A stretch of DNA of 64,000 bases from Apophysomyces variabilis (GCA_002749535.1 MZZL01000393.1:930739-994738), one strand, 5' to 3'; shown: positions 47,150 to 59,289, counted from the stretch's first letter. Notes: generated by a model not told the origin, from the letters alone. Numbers and translations are program-made.

Positions 47150-49944
47150 GGCCTTTTTTCATGTTGTCTCTGACTGCCTTGACAGGCAAAGACTACATCT
47201 AGAAGAAAAAGGAAAAAAAAAGCCGCTGATGTGGAATTACAGAAGCAGCTACAAGAGGAGGAAAGGTTGAACAAAGGTACATACACATCCTCATAAAAGA
47301 AAGTTAACTGACAGCAACCAATTCAGCAAATCAGTCTCAGTGTAATTCTTGTGGACTCTGGGAGCATCAAAGCATGAAGTCGAAACTATGTCTAATGAGA
47401 GAAGTCAAATGGTTGCAATGCACATTGCTATATAGTGTATCACGCTTAAAGTATGCCCAATAGCTGGTACTAAGCGCACGCGCCAGCCAGAAGTTCAGAG
47501 TGTGGCGCTCAAAAAGGCAAAGAAAACGGATCGAGCGAGTAAGAAGCAAGTTCCAGTAATACGACCTTTATAGCAAATCCATGTCCTGCATGTAGTTCCA
47601 CTGAACATAGAAGTACCCGAGCGAAGAGTTGCCCGGGACACACTAAGTCGACCGAGGAGATATTAGAAGATCAACTCGGGAAAGGTTTCGAAACATTCAC
47701 TCGAAAAGCTCCTCTATATTCCGTTGTCGTTGAAGCACATCGAGATCAGCTTCAAAGAAAAGTTCAAGAGCTTTCACAATATACGAGAGAGGTGGTTGCA
47801 AGAACTCAGCTGTTTGTCAACCAGTATATACTTGATCATCAAGTAATCCCACCCATCTGTTTCACTCAAAATTTCTTCTATTCGGTCACGCAACTTGTGC
47901 TCAACAAGTCAATGACAACTAAAAAGATAAAATGCCAACAGATCTTAGCAGCTCGTGGAGAGAATTTCGTGATAAGCACCCTCAGATGCAACAAGCGCCC
48001 AGCACAGAACTAAGATTATCTGATGTATTGTCAGAAGCTTGTGTATTGCTGGCCACATGCTATTCAAACAATATAGTCGAAAATTTCGAAACTCGGGTGC
48101 GTTCATTCGTTGAACATAAGTCGTCAGTAGCGTTTCCGGTATGTATCGTGTTTTGATATATCTGAACTAAGTTTCATCGTATATAGAGTATGTATAAAAC
48201 TGAGATACAAAATATTGCATCGAAATATGCCTTCGAACGCATCGCTGGTGGATCCCCTCAATGGCCTAATCTGATTGAACCGGATTTGCCTTTAGTGGCT
48301 ATTGTCGATAAGATTAGTGATGATTTAGAGGCACTTGACACCTAAGCCTGCAACGCAGCAAGCCATATCGGCATCTCCTGGCGCGTATATTCCAACGTTA
48401 AAATACATCCTGTCTTCCTATGAAGAAGAGCATAAGATCGTTGCTGCTTCCGAAAAAAAGTTCTAGTGATACAACTCTGCCTCGTCTTCTCGATTTCACC
48501 AAAACCAAGTTGCAAGTGGCGTTTTGTTTCAATAAACGCCAAACTTTTGGCAAGTCTGTTATCCATTCGAGAACCAACACAGCCGAGCAAATACCCACGA
48601 GTATTTTTTGAAGCGCTTGATCTTACTAGTTTCGGATTTGATAGGTATGGGATATAGCGATAGTTACCTTTAATTTTAGACACTCACTCTGTGTTAATAT
48701 ATACGTACAGCTTGGGAGATTTTACCCGGAATGGAAATCATCGTTTCGCATGCAGAATTCTTTCTGATGGATTTGCAGTAAATCTAGTTTCGCAAGAAAC
48801 AAAAGGAAAAGGTGCCGGCAACGGAAATTGACCTCGAGGACTTTACCATTGATGAAGTCGAGCAGTGGTTCGAACCGTGGGCGGTGGATCCGGGGTTGAA
48901 TCAAATATACACAGCTGCAGACGGTAGTGGCTCACAAGGCATCAAGTACGCCGCGTGTCGACAAAAGAGTATTATGCCATGACTGGCTCTACGCGGAGAG
49001 CGAAGCAACTCGAAAAACAGAAGGATGCGGCGGGTATCACTCGTATCGAGACTGGTTTAGAGAGTTGTAAAACAGCATCATCAGAGCAACATCACCAGTT
49101 CGTGGAGTGCTTCGCCCAGAATTTTCCAGTATTGACAGCTTTTTACGGGCCCAGCATGGCTGAGAAGCGTTTCCACAATTACCAAGGAGTACAACGTGCC
49201 CGTGAAGAGCTCGTTAATGTGTTAGTCAACGGTGGAAAAAAGTACTGCCAGCAGCGGGGAAGAAAGACTCGAAAGAATAGACGAAAGAGGAAGAGAAAGA
49301 CTCTGAAACGGCGAGAACAAAAGAAGCTGAAATGGCGATCAGGGTCAGAGACTAAGTGCAAAGTACTGAAATAAGTGATATTAACAAAATCTTCTAACCT
49401 TGGCCACAAGAGTGTGGATTCAGATCAACGCAAAATAAACCGCACCCAAGCACAAAGAAATGGCATCCAAAAGCATTTCAAGCAAGCCAAAAAATACCAT
49501 TAATTGTATTCGGATCAGCAATGTTTGGTACGAGTGAACATGCGTCAAGAAAGGGCAAACGTGCTGCGTTAGTCAACATCTGTTGGAAAATGCTAAAGAG
49601 AAGAGAAAGGAGAGGGGAATTGATTGCAACAACAGTCGATGAATTTTACACGTCTCAGGTTTGTTGTCTTTTGCTTCGTATGTACCCTCATGGTTTATCT
49701 ATAGGTGTGCAACAGCTGCCTTCAGAGAGGGCTGGAGAAAGTCACCACATCCGATTCTATGTCCCACCATGATGTAGTAGGTTGCAAACACTGCCGTACA
49801 CTATGGCAACGGGACATTAATTCGGCAGAAAACATGTTCTATATTACAAACTCGGTTTGGCGTGGACAAGGTCGCCCCATAGAATTCTGCCGTCCGGCTA
49901 AAAACGATATCGCCACTACGAATGTGATTTCCTCGTAACGAGGA
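47150..49944 (+). pseudogene. Degenerate Fanzor (eukaryotic TnpB-like RuvC nuclease), locus 2
   Basis: Pieces of one protein appear in order but in changing frames. A Lys/Arg-rich segment (47189-47274) leads to zinc-knuckle-like motifs CNSCGLWEHQ (47341) and CPACSSTEHRSTRAKSC (47582). FETFTRKAPLYSVV and RTQLFVNQYILDHQ follow. RuvC-I is WAVDPGLNQIYTAADG with its Asp codon at 48887-48889. After a frame change come STKEYYAMTGSTRR (48958), HNYQGVQRAREELVNVLVNG and a long Arg/Lys-rich stretch to a stop at 49374. Then VFGSAMFGTSEHASRKGKR leads to ATTVDEFYTSQ, an apparent intron (49659-49704) and VCNSCLQRG, GCKHCRTLWQRDINSAENM, with the RuvC-III Asp at 49813-49815, ending at 49938. Several stops and frame changes break it. 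It belongs to a different Fanzor subgroup from locus 1, judged by the spacing between the zinc-ribbon cysteines. Confidence 0.82.
49930..49944 (+). repeat. Hairpin with the Fanzor-2 stop codon as its loop
   Basis: TCCTCG (49930-49935) and CGAGGA (49939-49944) pair perfectly around TAA, which is the stop codon of the last Fanzor frame (49936-49938). It parallels the hairpin at the end of locus 1 and could mark the 3' part of a former guide RNA. Confidence 0.45.
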
Positions 49945-50285
49945 TTTAGATTTATACATCTCGAACGGTAAGTTCAATACTTTAAATTCACATTTTTCTA
50001 ACGACTGGTCTTTTCACCTTGTCAACCTTTTCTTGTGCATATCCTCTGGGTAACTAAGAAATTATTATCCTGGGGAAGCAATGTTTTCACAAGCCCTTTA
50101 TCTATATCATTTCCAGTTGACGCAAATTATTTCCCTAAACAACGCAAATTGTTATGCAATAAATAGTATACGCATAAAATAACATTAACATGAGGCTTGA
50201 AACCGCGGACTTGGATCACTGTGACCGATGATTTTTCCAAGATGAAAAAGCCAAGCATGTGAGATTGCAGTTACCATCCCCTGCA
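49945..50285. other. Intergenic, possibly with a 5' exon of the next gene
   Basis: The frame of the next gene stays open upstream to about 50232 (reading DEKAKHVRLQLPSPA before the chosen Met), and a splice acceptor-like CAAG precedes it. An upstream exon is possible but could not be shown. Confidence 0.3.
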
Positions 50286-50841
50286 ATGAACTTTTCGTGT
50301 GGTTGCCTTTATGACAAAACTCTGAAAGAACCACACTTTAAGAAATCAAAACACTTCGAAGATTTAAGTGCAAGTTTTGCGATTCAAACCAAAGATGAGA
50401 AACTGAGGGCGCAGTAAGTCACAGCGTAGCATCCCTTTTTTGATTACCAAGGCTGACTTTGACAGTTATTCTTGGCTCGTCCAAATGCACCGTCCTCTAA
50501 GCGTGACGAATCCTTACGTAGAAGCGACGCTTCAGAATCCTATGGACAGTTCTAATCCTATCCTAGTGCCTGCTGTTCAACTGAAAGCTAGTGATCCAGA
50601 TGCTGGATTCATGTACCCACGATATTATGTGCTATCACCAGCTGTGGACGAGTTGAACTGCGGTCTGTACAAAATGAAACTGACAGCGTATTCAAGCAAA
50701 GACAAGAACAAGGTCCTTGCTGAGCATGAGAATGAACTACTTTCGCGTGTCAATACAGACACATGCAGTAAAACTGAATTCATGGAAAAGATGAGTGCAG
50801 CAGCTCGTCATGCTGACAAACAATGGAAAACGCATGAATAA
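50286..50841 (+). CDS. Small hypothetical protein
   Basis: Exons 50286-50413 and 50466-50841 join through a 52-base GT-AG intron with a CTGAC branch-like motif, giving 167 residues from MNFSCGCLYDKTLKEPH. The second exon encodes SWLVQMHRPLSVTNPYVEAT, and further YPRYYVLSPAVDELNCGLYK and EHENELLSRVNTDTCS. No membrane segment or known motif is present. The protein looks soluble and globular. It lies between the Fanzor relic and the PDH E2 gene, which points the other way. A further 5' exon cannot be excluded. Function unknown. Confidence 0.55.
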
Positions 50842-51163
50842 ACTGTAAACAACAAAAGCATATGGAACAGCTACCTTTCTCCATCCCATCTCCCCGCAAA
50901 AATAGCAATAACTAAAACAAATAGATGGCAGGCTATACAAAGCTGTTTAGGTGGGGTATTTTTCAGTGAGTTAGAGAATAAGATCTTTCTCACGACCGTG
51001 TCCCTACTGTTTACGTTTCCTCAACCACACGTAATAGTAAATCAGACATTCGTTCATCTGTAATTTAAGAATATTTCATATGTTCTTTTTACATCATGTC
51101 CAGACATCTGTTTTTCGTTTTTATTATTAGGAAGTTCTAAGATTCAGAAAAGGTTCGACTTAT
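50842..51163. other. Short convergent intergenic region
   Basis: This is the shared 3' flank of the hypothetical gene (plus strand) and the PDH E2 gene (minus strand). Nothing else is seen. Confidence 0.5.
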
Positions 51164-53056
51164 TTACAACATCATCTTCAAAGGGTTCTCCATGAAGTCC
51201 TTGAAGGCCTGCAACCAGGTTGCACCGACAGCACCGTCGACGACACGGTGGTCTGCGCTCAATGTCACGTTCATTACTTGGCGAACGCTGAATCCGCTTT
51301 CCTTGGTTTCATCAGGAACCACCTTCTGTGTAGTGCCACCAATGGCCAAGATGCAGGACTGCGGGGGGTTGATGATGGCGGTGAAGTGACTGACACCGTA
51401 CATGCCCAAGTTGGAGATAGTGAAGGAACCGCCCTGATATTCATGGGGAGCGAGTTTACCATTGCGAGCGCGGGTGGCCATGTCCTTCACCTGAGCAGAG
51501 ATCTGCGACAAACCCTTGGCCTCAGCATTGGCGACGATAGGTGTAATAAGACCGGTAGGAGTGGCAACAGCAACACACACATCAGCTGTGTTGTACTGTC
51601 TGATGAAATCACCCTGCCATGCGGAATTGACTTCAGGCACCTTCTTCAAACTGAGGGCAGAAGCCTTGACAATAAAGTCATTGACGGACAACTTGTACTT
51701 GCCATCGGCAGACTTGTTGAGGACCTCGCGCAATTTGTTAACCTTGTCCATATTAACTTCAACTGTCACATAGTAATGGGGGACGCTCTGTTTAGACTCG
51801 GTCAAACGAGAAGCAATAATCTTTCGCATGTTGGTTGTAGGGATGTCAGTGAAGGCATCGCCAGTGGCGCTCTGAGGAGTGTAGGCAGAAGGTATGGGTG
51901 CGGGTGCAGGTGCAGCAGCTGTTGCGCCAGCAGCGGGTGCTACACGATATTAACAAACTAGACTGTAACAAAACAAGCAAAACCTACCAGGCTTGAAGTT
52001 ATCCACATCTGACTTCACAACTCTACCGTTCGGGCCAGATCCTTCAACCTGCGAAATATCAATACCACGCTCGTTAGCTGTTTTCTGTATGGGTGTTAGT
52101 CAACGATAACTCATCGTCACATTTGTACTTACTCTAGCGAAAGGACTAGCCTTCACTCGATCTGATGCAGTAATTAGTATATAAAAACAAGGGATTCGGC
52201 GATGTACTTACCACCATGGGAGACAGCTTGGGAAGCAGGTGCAGCGGCAGGAGCAGCAGGCTTTTCTTCCTTAGCAGGAGCTGCCTCTTGCTTGGGAGCC
52301 TCAGTGGAAGCAGCAGCGGCGCCGCCGTTAATATCTTCCAAGGTAAAGTTTTCGAAAGCAGCAACATCAGCCTCATCTTCAACAATCACCGCAATAGGCT
52401 ATAAAACATTATAAGTGTGCGAACCGTTACACCAACATTGTACTTACCTTGCCAACAGATACATCCTTAGAACCGGTTTCAACCAAAACCTTTGCAAGAA
52501 AACCTTCTTCCTGGCATTCAAAGTCCATTTGAGCCTTGTCGGTTTCGATTTCCACTAACACATCGCCAGGATTGATTGCATCTCCAACTTTCTTCTGCCA
52601 TGCGCCAATACCGCCTTGAGTCATACTATCGTATATAAACATCATTAACTAAGCCAATTACTCATATCATACTCACGTGGGTGAAAGAGCAGGCATGGCA
52701 ATGACGTTATGGGATGGGAACGCTGCAAACAAAAACAAAATTAAAACCACGCCTCGAAAACAACAATCTTACACTTCGAACTATAGAGTCTGATATCTTT
52801 AGCAACAGCCGGGTGGGCAACTGCACGGAGAGCAACGAACTTCGGAGCGCTGTAAGAAAAAGTTGAAATAAGCCATTGCCCATTGTTGATGAACGAAGGA
52901 CGTGTTGAAGGCCCATGATGTTTACCTCGAAACTGAAAATGCTCGGACAGAAGCATTCAAAAGTGGGGCTACTCTAACAGTGGCACGCGTAGCCGTAACG
53001 CGGGAAGCTGTGCAAAGGCCACTGGAAGCTCTCAACAATTGGCGTCTAGCAGACAT
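51164..53056 (-). CDS. LAT1: Pyruvate dehydrogenase E2, dihydrolipoamide acetyltransferase
   Basis: Eight exons (53056-52926, 52849-52773, 52722-52677, 52625-52448, 52398-52212, 52161-52133, 52084-51988, 51939-51164) give 506 residues. The enzyme transfers acetyl groups from lipoate to CoA and forms the core of the mitochondrial pyruvate dehydrogenase complex. An Arg/Ser-rich presequence ([20 protein letters not shown]) fits mitochondrial import. The lipoyl domain starts [16 protein letters not shown] and carries the lipoylated Lys in [13 protein letters not shown]. An Ala/Pro/Lys-rich hinge follows, then the E1/E3-binding domain ([20 protein letters not shown]), a second Ala/Pro hinge, and the catalytic domain with the active-site block [14 protein letters not shown]. 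Family and exon structure agree throughout. Confidence 0.95.
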
Positions 53057-54053
53057 GATCCACGAGAAAAAAAAACAAAAAGAAGGTGCTGGCTGGAAAA
53101 CCCAGGAGAGTCTGTGGAAAAAAGTGGGAAAAAATTTCCCCCAACGATTTTGTGACTTCCGTTCGGATCAGATTGCCGTTTGCTGGGCATTCCGATAAGT
53201 TGATCAACACGGCCTTTGGCCCATGTTCTACTGCTTAATATGAAGATGTTTAACTTCAATACGTGCAAAGCAGATAACCAATTGGAGATATTGACCCATA
53301 AGGTAGGTATGGAGCGTAAAGGTTCTAAAAATCGATATGGTTAGTATATACGAAAACCTTGAATGATTGCTTTCTGATTGCTTTTTCAATTGCCAATGCG
53401 CACTTTCCAATCAAGCAAAACGATGATTTAAGGTTTCCAATCTCTAGGAATTTCTGTACGTGCATAGATACTGTAACTCAACATTGATAGCCTGCTTTTA
53501 GGAACGGCAATCCTGCAGATGAGGAAAGCAAAAGTACGATATCAATCTCCGACATCCGATCTTTCAGTCTGGCTTTCCCCCCCCCCTTCTCTGGCTGCTT
53601 TTTTTTTTTCGTTCTTCTCAGGATCAGGATATACCAAACATACATGCATAACAATGCATTTGAAGTTACCCAATATATTTTCCTATAATGCAATACTTGC
53701 ATTGGGCTTTACTCACTTTTGAGGATAATGATAATAAGACTATACCCATGACCTGTTTCTGAGGTTGAAATTTTATCGATTTTAGCAGCGATATTAACAA
53801 TAATTGCTTATAGTGCTAGAATGCCTAATTATGAAGAGTATCCAAAGTAAAACTTCAGATAAATCTCTGTATAAACGTTTCTCTCTTATTTATATGTATT
53901 GTTTAGTTTTGCTTTATCAGTATAATAAGTAAGCTGGTGTCGATTTCATTTGTTAATTGTTATGTAAGAATGCATATATATATATATTTTTTATGCTGAC
54001 TCATATTCTTGCACAGATTACAGTTAGGTAACTACTCTTACTGCAGTTTAAAG
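53057..54053. other. Promoter side of the PDH E2 gene, passing into AT-rich DNA
   Basis: No gene was recognised. From about 53750 the base composition becomes clearly AT-rich, marking the left edge of the repeat block that extends to about 62.3 kb. A C9 tract at about 53579-53587 and a T tract follow each other. Confidence 0.4.
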
Positions 54054-55445
54054 GACGTTTTACCCTGGGTAAAACGTCAAATATTACCCACATTTTACTC
54101 ACATTTTACCCACCTTCTATACGTTTATTAATTGGATAAAATAGTATGTGTCTGATATAATTACAGTGCTTCTCCGCTAATGTCAATGACTTGGGTAGAG
54201 CCTATCGATTGGAAATAGGCGGGGGGTCACAATAACAGGGAGATGCAGTGGCTTGAATTAGCATGGAAACCTCTTTTTCAGGAATCTCAAAATGATTGAA
54301 AATAGGCAAGGATTGACATTAACAGAAAATGACATTAGCGGGGAGGCACTGTACATTAATGCTATTGGACTAAGTTGTATGCATTTAACAATTAACATTA
54401 CAATTCTATTCGACCATGTTCTTTTCTTTAAGCCCTTTTATTGGATTAACTTCCTTGCAACGATACATTCTATTAAAGCTAATGATTCTTATCTAGTCTT
54501 TCCGATTAGACGCTTTTTTCATTGCATGCATTATTTTAGCCAATAAAATACACTTCTTTAGCCTTATATATAGAGAAAACAAACATTTTTATTTATTGAA
54601 GATATATAATATAATGTACTAACAGGTAGCTAACTTACAATTGAACCTATATAATCTTACCTAATTAATGAAGGCTAAAAAAGCATAGTTTTTAACAACG
54701 ATAGTTAGTAAAATGTACTAAAAGCTAATATGTTAACATACCTAAGACGGCATAGCAATAACGAATGGAAGCATTATATAGGCCTACAAAAGGTTATCTT
54801 GATAAGTAATTAAGTTACAATATAAAAAAATATCTGTACCATTAAAACATATGTCATGTTTTTTTGCTTCTATTTTTCTAAAAAAAAAAAAAGGAAAAGC
54901 TACTCTATACGACAAATAAAAAGTCAAGATTAGTTATATTTAAGTCAGTTAATCAAAATATGTTAGTTGAAGTAAGAAGCAAGCTTTCCTATAACGTTGC
55001 AATTATATCGGCTATCAAAAGAAAAAAAGAATGAGATGCTGTCAAATGAAAATAAAAGCTTACTAGTAAAGAACACGCTTTCAGGTCAAGGTTGTGTATT
55101 ATCAGGATGATATATCATCAATATTGTAAAAGTAAGTTTGCCAATGAAGAAGTACTGAAACACTATGGAGTGAAAAAAAAGCAGAGGAAAAAGTTTGTGA
55201 AAGAAAAGAATAACCAAAAGCAAAACGCGAATAACCCCATAAAAAAGAAAAAAAACCATGTTAAAAGTCTATAATATAAATATTTATGCAGTTTCTGGGA
55301 ATTTCGCATACACCATCATACCACTTATATTTTATATTTGCTAGTTGTTTTCTCTTCTGAGAAAGGAGAGACTGAACAATACTGAAGATTGCTTCCTTCA
55401 TGGAAAAGTGGGTAAAATTTCATGTATTACCCAGGGATAAAATGT
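54054..55445. mobile_element. Candidate DNA element bounded by GGGTAAAA-type inverted ends
   Basis: The left end contains a perfect palindrome, GACGTTTTACCC T GGGTAAAACGTC (54054-54078), followed by ATTACCCACATTTTACTCAC and ATTTTACCCACC. The right end (about 55408-55445) reads GTGGGTAAAATTTC and ATTACCCAGGGATAAAATG, which is the left-end pattern in inverse orientation. The interior has no transposase; the only frame (55092-55274) is Lys/Asn-rich and low complexity. A non-autonomous transposon is the likeliest reading; exact ends and target duplication were not determined. Confidence 0.4.
54163..54352. repeat. 23-bp imperfect inverted repeat pair
   Basis: ACAGTGCTTCTCCGCTAATG (54163-54182, continuing TCA) matches the reverse complement of 54330-54352 at 21 of 23 positions. 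The intervening DNA also contains partial direct repeats around GGAAATAGGC and GAAAATAGGC. It may be the ends of a second, nested element. Confidence 0.6.
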
Positions 55446-56154
55446 TAGTAAAACGCCTACTCTACCGCAGTGGATCTATTCCAATAGTAGCAAACAGTAG
55501 TAATTGCGAACACACCTTTGTCTGTGTCTTCACATACAACATTCACTTGAAATTCTTCTTTTTACGTTTACAGAATTTTAGAAGAATGCTATTTCAATTT
55601 TACTTATAGTATTAAGAGAAGTTTTTCTAATTAAAGTTATTAAAACAAAAACTTTGCTTCTTTATTACTTTAAACACATTAACAAGACGTTAGAAGGCTA
55701 TTAAAACCTAGTCTTTGTTTATTTCTTATTCAACGATTGACTGATATTATGAAGATAAAGTATATAATATGCCATCTTTTGCAATACTTAAAGAGTTCAG
55801 TTAGACGCGTTGAAACCTTTTTTCTTTTTCTGTTCTGCTGATTACACCCAGATAGAAACTATGGCAGACAGTTACTAATAGCCCTTTTCAATATAGAAGC
55901 TAAGAGAAAGCAAGAGGTTAGACAGTTAAGTATGAAAGAATTATTTGATAAGAAAGAAAAAAATTGAAGCAATATTTATACAAGTCAATGACTGTTACTA
56001 AACTTAACTGGAATTTATCCAAGACTATAAAAACTTTGTTTCCGTACTTAGAATTTTATTATTGCGCCCTATATAAGGAAAAGGAACCATTTTTTATGTA
56101 GTCTATACAGTGAGAGAAAAAAAGTAGTTTGTAAGAAAAGCAATTAAATATTGT
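55446..56154. other. AT-rich, nothing recognised
   Basis: No gene or clear repeat is seen; composition is strongly AT-rich. Confidence 0.4.
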
Positions 56155-56340
56155 TGTTGTATCCGCAAGTGATCAACAAAGATATTAAATGAAGCTCAGT
56201 CACATTCAGTGCTCTAAATCCAATTTTACTAGTTGAGACATATAAAAGGGAGCAACTTATACTCTAAATAAAGGATATACCAAAGTCTCACAGTATTTTA
56301 CTGTTTCCTTTTTCTCTTGCAATCTACACGCGTATTTTCT
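56155..56340 (+). repeat. LTR-like repeat, copy A
   Basis: A block starting TTGTATCCGCAAGTGATCAA and containing CTAAATCCAATTTTACTAG, a TATA-like ATATAAAAGGG, and CTCACAGTATTTTACTGTTT recurs at 61415-61600 in the same orientation and partly at 60843-60960 in inverse orientation. The TATA-like box followed by a conserved 3' segment suggests a solo or partial long terminal repeat. Confidence 0.6.
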
Positions 56341-57186
56341 CGACTTTTACTCAAATATTTCAATCGTGACATATAAAATAAAATAACAGGAGGCTAAGAA
56401 TAAGTGAGACTAAGAAAGATGTTCTTTATTTTATGAATGATTGTTCTCTTTAAATACTTTTTAAAAATGCATGCAGATAAAAGCAGGTTGGGTTAGTTAC
56501 TAATATCTTTTGTAAAATTTATACGATTGGTATTACTGTTGAATACGAATGTAGACAATAGGGCAATAGACCAGTGATTAACCAGACTAAAAAGGTATTG
56601 ATCAACTTTATTTCTATTGAAGCTTATTTATACTAAATGTAAGACACTTTTTCAACTGAGATCGTAAAACTTTTCATGAGGCTTATTCATGATAGCAGAA
56701 GATCAAGTACTTAGGACGAATCGGATATCCCTGATATGACAATAGTTTCCAAGGAACAATAACAGATCAGATCCATTAGTTATATGTACCTGAAACCTAG
56801 TTACATAGTAATTGGTACGTTTGATGAACCTGAGTTTGAATAGCTTATTGTATTCCAATCAGTTGTCTCAAAGTGACAAGCTGTAGTTGAATAACTGACA
56901 GTTGTTGTTTCATACTTGGTTAATAGTTAATCCTTCAGATATGAATACAACATAGCCCCCTTCTAGACGAAAGTGTAAGAACTTTGTCTGAACATATAAG
57001 CTGTTGTGTATGCTTGTAATGTCATAATACTCAGTACGATGCAGTCATTGTGTGTAAACATTTTGATTTATGCGTGAGAGCATCTTTGTCAGCAATAGTG
57101 AGATACGCCAGTAAAAACCTAATCAAAAAACCCAGTGGGAAAAAAGTCTATAGGAGAAAAAGGACTGTATCCACTTGACTCGGAAG
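56341..57186. other. AT-rich 3' flank of the retroelement
   Basis: This should contain the 3' end of the chromovirus. I could not identify a matching LTR, and no gene is present. Confidence 0.35.
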
Positions 57187-59289
57187 TTATTTGGTAGTCT
57201 TGGTGCGCTTATTACGAGTAGCGATTCTATGTGTATTGACTGATTTCGGTAGAGTCTTACGTTTGTTAGAAGAGGAATCCTTTTCAGCATTACGACGTCC
57301 CCAATACAACTCAATATGCTTGGTTGAGTCGAAATGTTCAACTGGTTCCCAAGTATCATCAGAGGGATCAGGATAACCTTTCCATCGTACTCTATATTCG
57401 TAATTTCCATGTGTACCTCTATGATCAATAACTGCTTGGATTTTATAATGATCATCCTTGAGTTTTTCGAATTCATTAGGTGTAACATTTGCCGCAGCCT
57501 TGTAGACTATATGTGTTGTGGGAACATATCTAGACAGAAGTGTGCCAGTTTTGTCTTTCAGTATATAGCTACCATTTTTTGTGATATCATGAATAAAGAA
57601 TGGTCCTTCGTAGCGTTCATCAATCTTTCTATTACGATTGACATTTTTGATCATGACCTTACTTCCAATTGGAAATTGTTGCTCAACGATCTTATGCGTC
57701 TTAGAGAACCTTTCATGATCACGTTTCTGTGTTTCTTTGATTCGTTCAGACAATGCCGGTATTAAGACTTCTTGAATGAATTTGTACTTTTCGTCAATAA
57801 TCTTATTTTCAGCTTTCTCCATCTTGAGTGTTAGTGTGACTTTGGTGTAGTCCTGAAACTCATTTGGTTGCCTGTTAAAGAGTACTGCGTATGGTCTGGA
57901 CTTGTGAAGACGTGCATATCTTATGTTAAGACAATATTGAGCGTAATTGAGGTACGAACACCAGGATTCACCTTTTCCGCGTAACATCTTGACAATTGTA
58001 CGCTTGGCCAAGCCCACATAAGCTTCGTTCACAGAATTACCCATTGGAGAGTAGGGAAGTGATAATTTTCTGTCGATGCCACTCATTTGTAACAGTTGCA
58101 AAACGATATCATTTACGAACTCGGCGCCGTTATCACTATTGATAACTTTTGGGAATCCGAACAAAGAGAATACATTGAGTAATTCTTTTGCTATTGTTGT
58201 ACTGTGCTTATCCGGTAAGGCTCTCAAAATTGTGAACCGTGAATAATAATCAACAAGTACTAACATGAAGTTGTTTCCATACTCTGAAGTGACATCAAAA
58301 GACCCAAGATCCATGCACCAATGATCCAGAGGTTGATCAGGCAAGACTGATTTAGGTGGATGATACCCTACTTTTGCGATGTTGAATTTGTTACACTCGA
58401 GACAGTCAGCGAGTATACGTTCAATGTCTTTTCGCATATTTGTCCAGTGTATACCGTCATGATGTAATTGATTCTCAATACTCTGTAACCCGTAATGACC
58501 TAACAGATGTGCTTTCAAAATAAGCATATCTCTTTCATGAATAGGGGGTGTCATGTATTCAGCAAACTTCAATGTTCGGATAGCTACATTATGATGGTCA
58601 TTGTTTGTTTGTGATGATGAAGAGTGATTGGAATGTTCTTTGTCATCCGTTAGTAACTTTGTATTGGCACCGTTACTGTCGTCAGATGCTAAAGGTGTAG
58701 AAGAAGAAGAAGAGCTTGTTGATGAGGAAATATTTCGTTCTTTATTTGCCTCATAAATTTTAGTAGAGCGTAACTTGTCAGCCGCATTAAAAGGAAACTT
58801 CTCTTTTTTCGGTGTAATAAACTCTTTGTTGGTGATTCTCTTGTTTTTCTTCTTGACAATAGAACCATCACTAGTAACATCAGCACAACTACCCCCCTCC
58901 AGAAGTAAAGGTACTTCTTCATCGGAATAGAGGCGAGAGAGAGCGTCTGGTATCAAGCTACTAATGCCAGGTAAATAAACGCATGTGAACGTGTATGAGA
59001 AGATAGATTCCCACCATCCCAACATGAGCGCATTGGGAGATTCTTGAGTATTCAAATATATCAAGCTTTTGTGATCCGTGTGGAGTGTAAATAGAATCAG
59101 ATACAACCACTTGTGGAATTTTGAGAAGGAGTATACCACTGCGAGCAATTCACGTTTTGTAGTGCTATAGTTGCGCTCGGATGGTGACAGCTGTGGAATC
59201 TGAGGGAAATTTAAGATAAAAAATGGATAACAAGAATAAATCCTTGAGACTCGAGAAAAGAGTTTTTTTTTATTAAGATTAGATTCCAA
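57187..59289 (-). mobile_element. 5'-truncated Ty3/gypsy chromovirus: RNase H end, integrase, chromodomain
   Basis: An uninterrupted frame of 700 codons encodes the C-terminal end of a pol polyprotein. It starts inside RNase H (SERNYSTTKRELLAVVYSF with catalytic Glu, LHTDHKSLIYL and LIPDALSRL with catalytic Asp; the first Asp is missing). The integrase has a zinc-binding HHCC motif (HLLGHYG to CLECNKFN) and the DDE triad in WCMDLGSFD, VINSDNGAEFVND and NSVNEAYVGL. A chromodomain closes the protein (YEYRVRWKGYPDPSDDTWEP), followed by a basic tail. Gag, protease and reverse transcriptase are absent upstream, so the copy cannot move by itself. The frame has no stops, so insertion was recent or the fragment is under constraint. 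Confidence 0.88.

Noticed and set aside
51248..51961. 237-codon plus-strand frame
   Set aside because: It is antisense to the catalytic domain of PDH E2.
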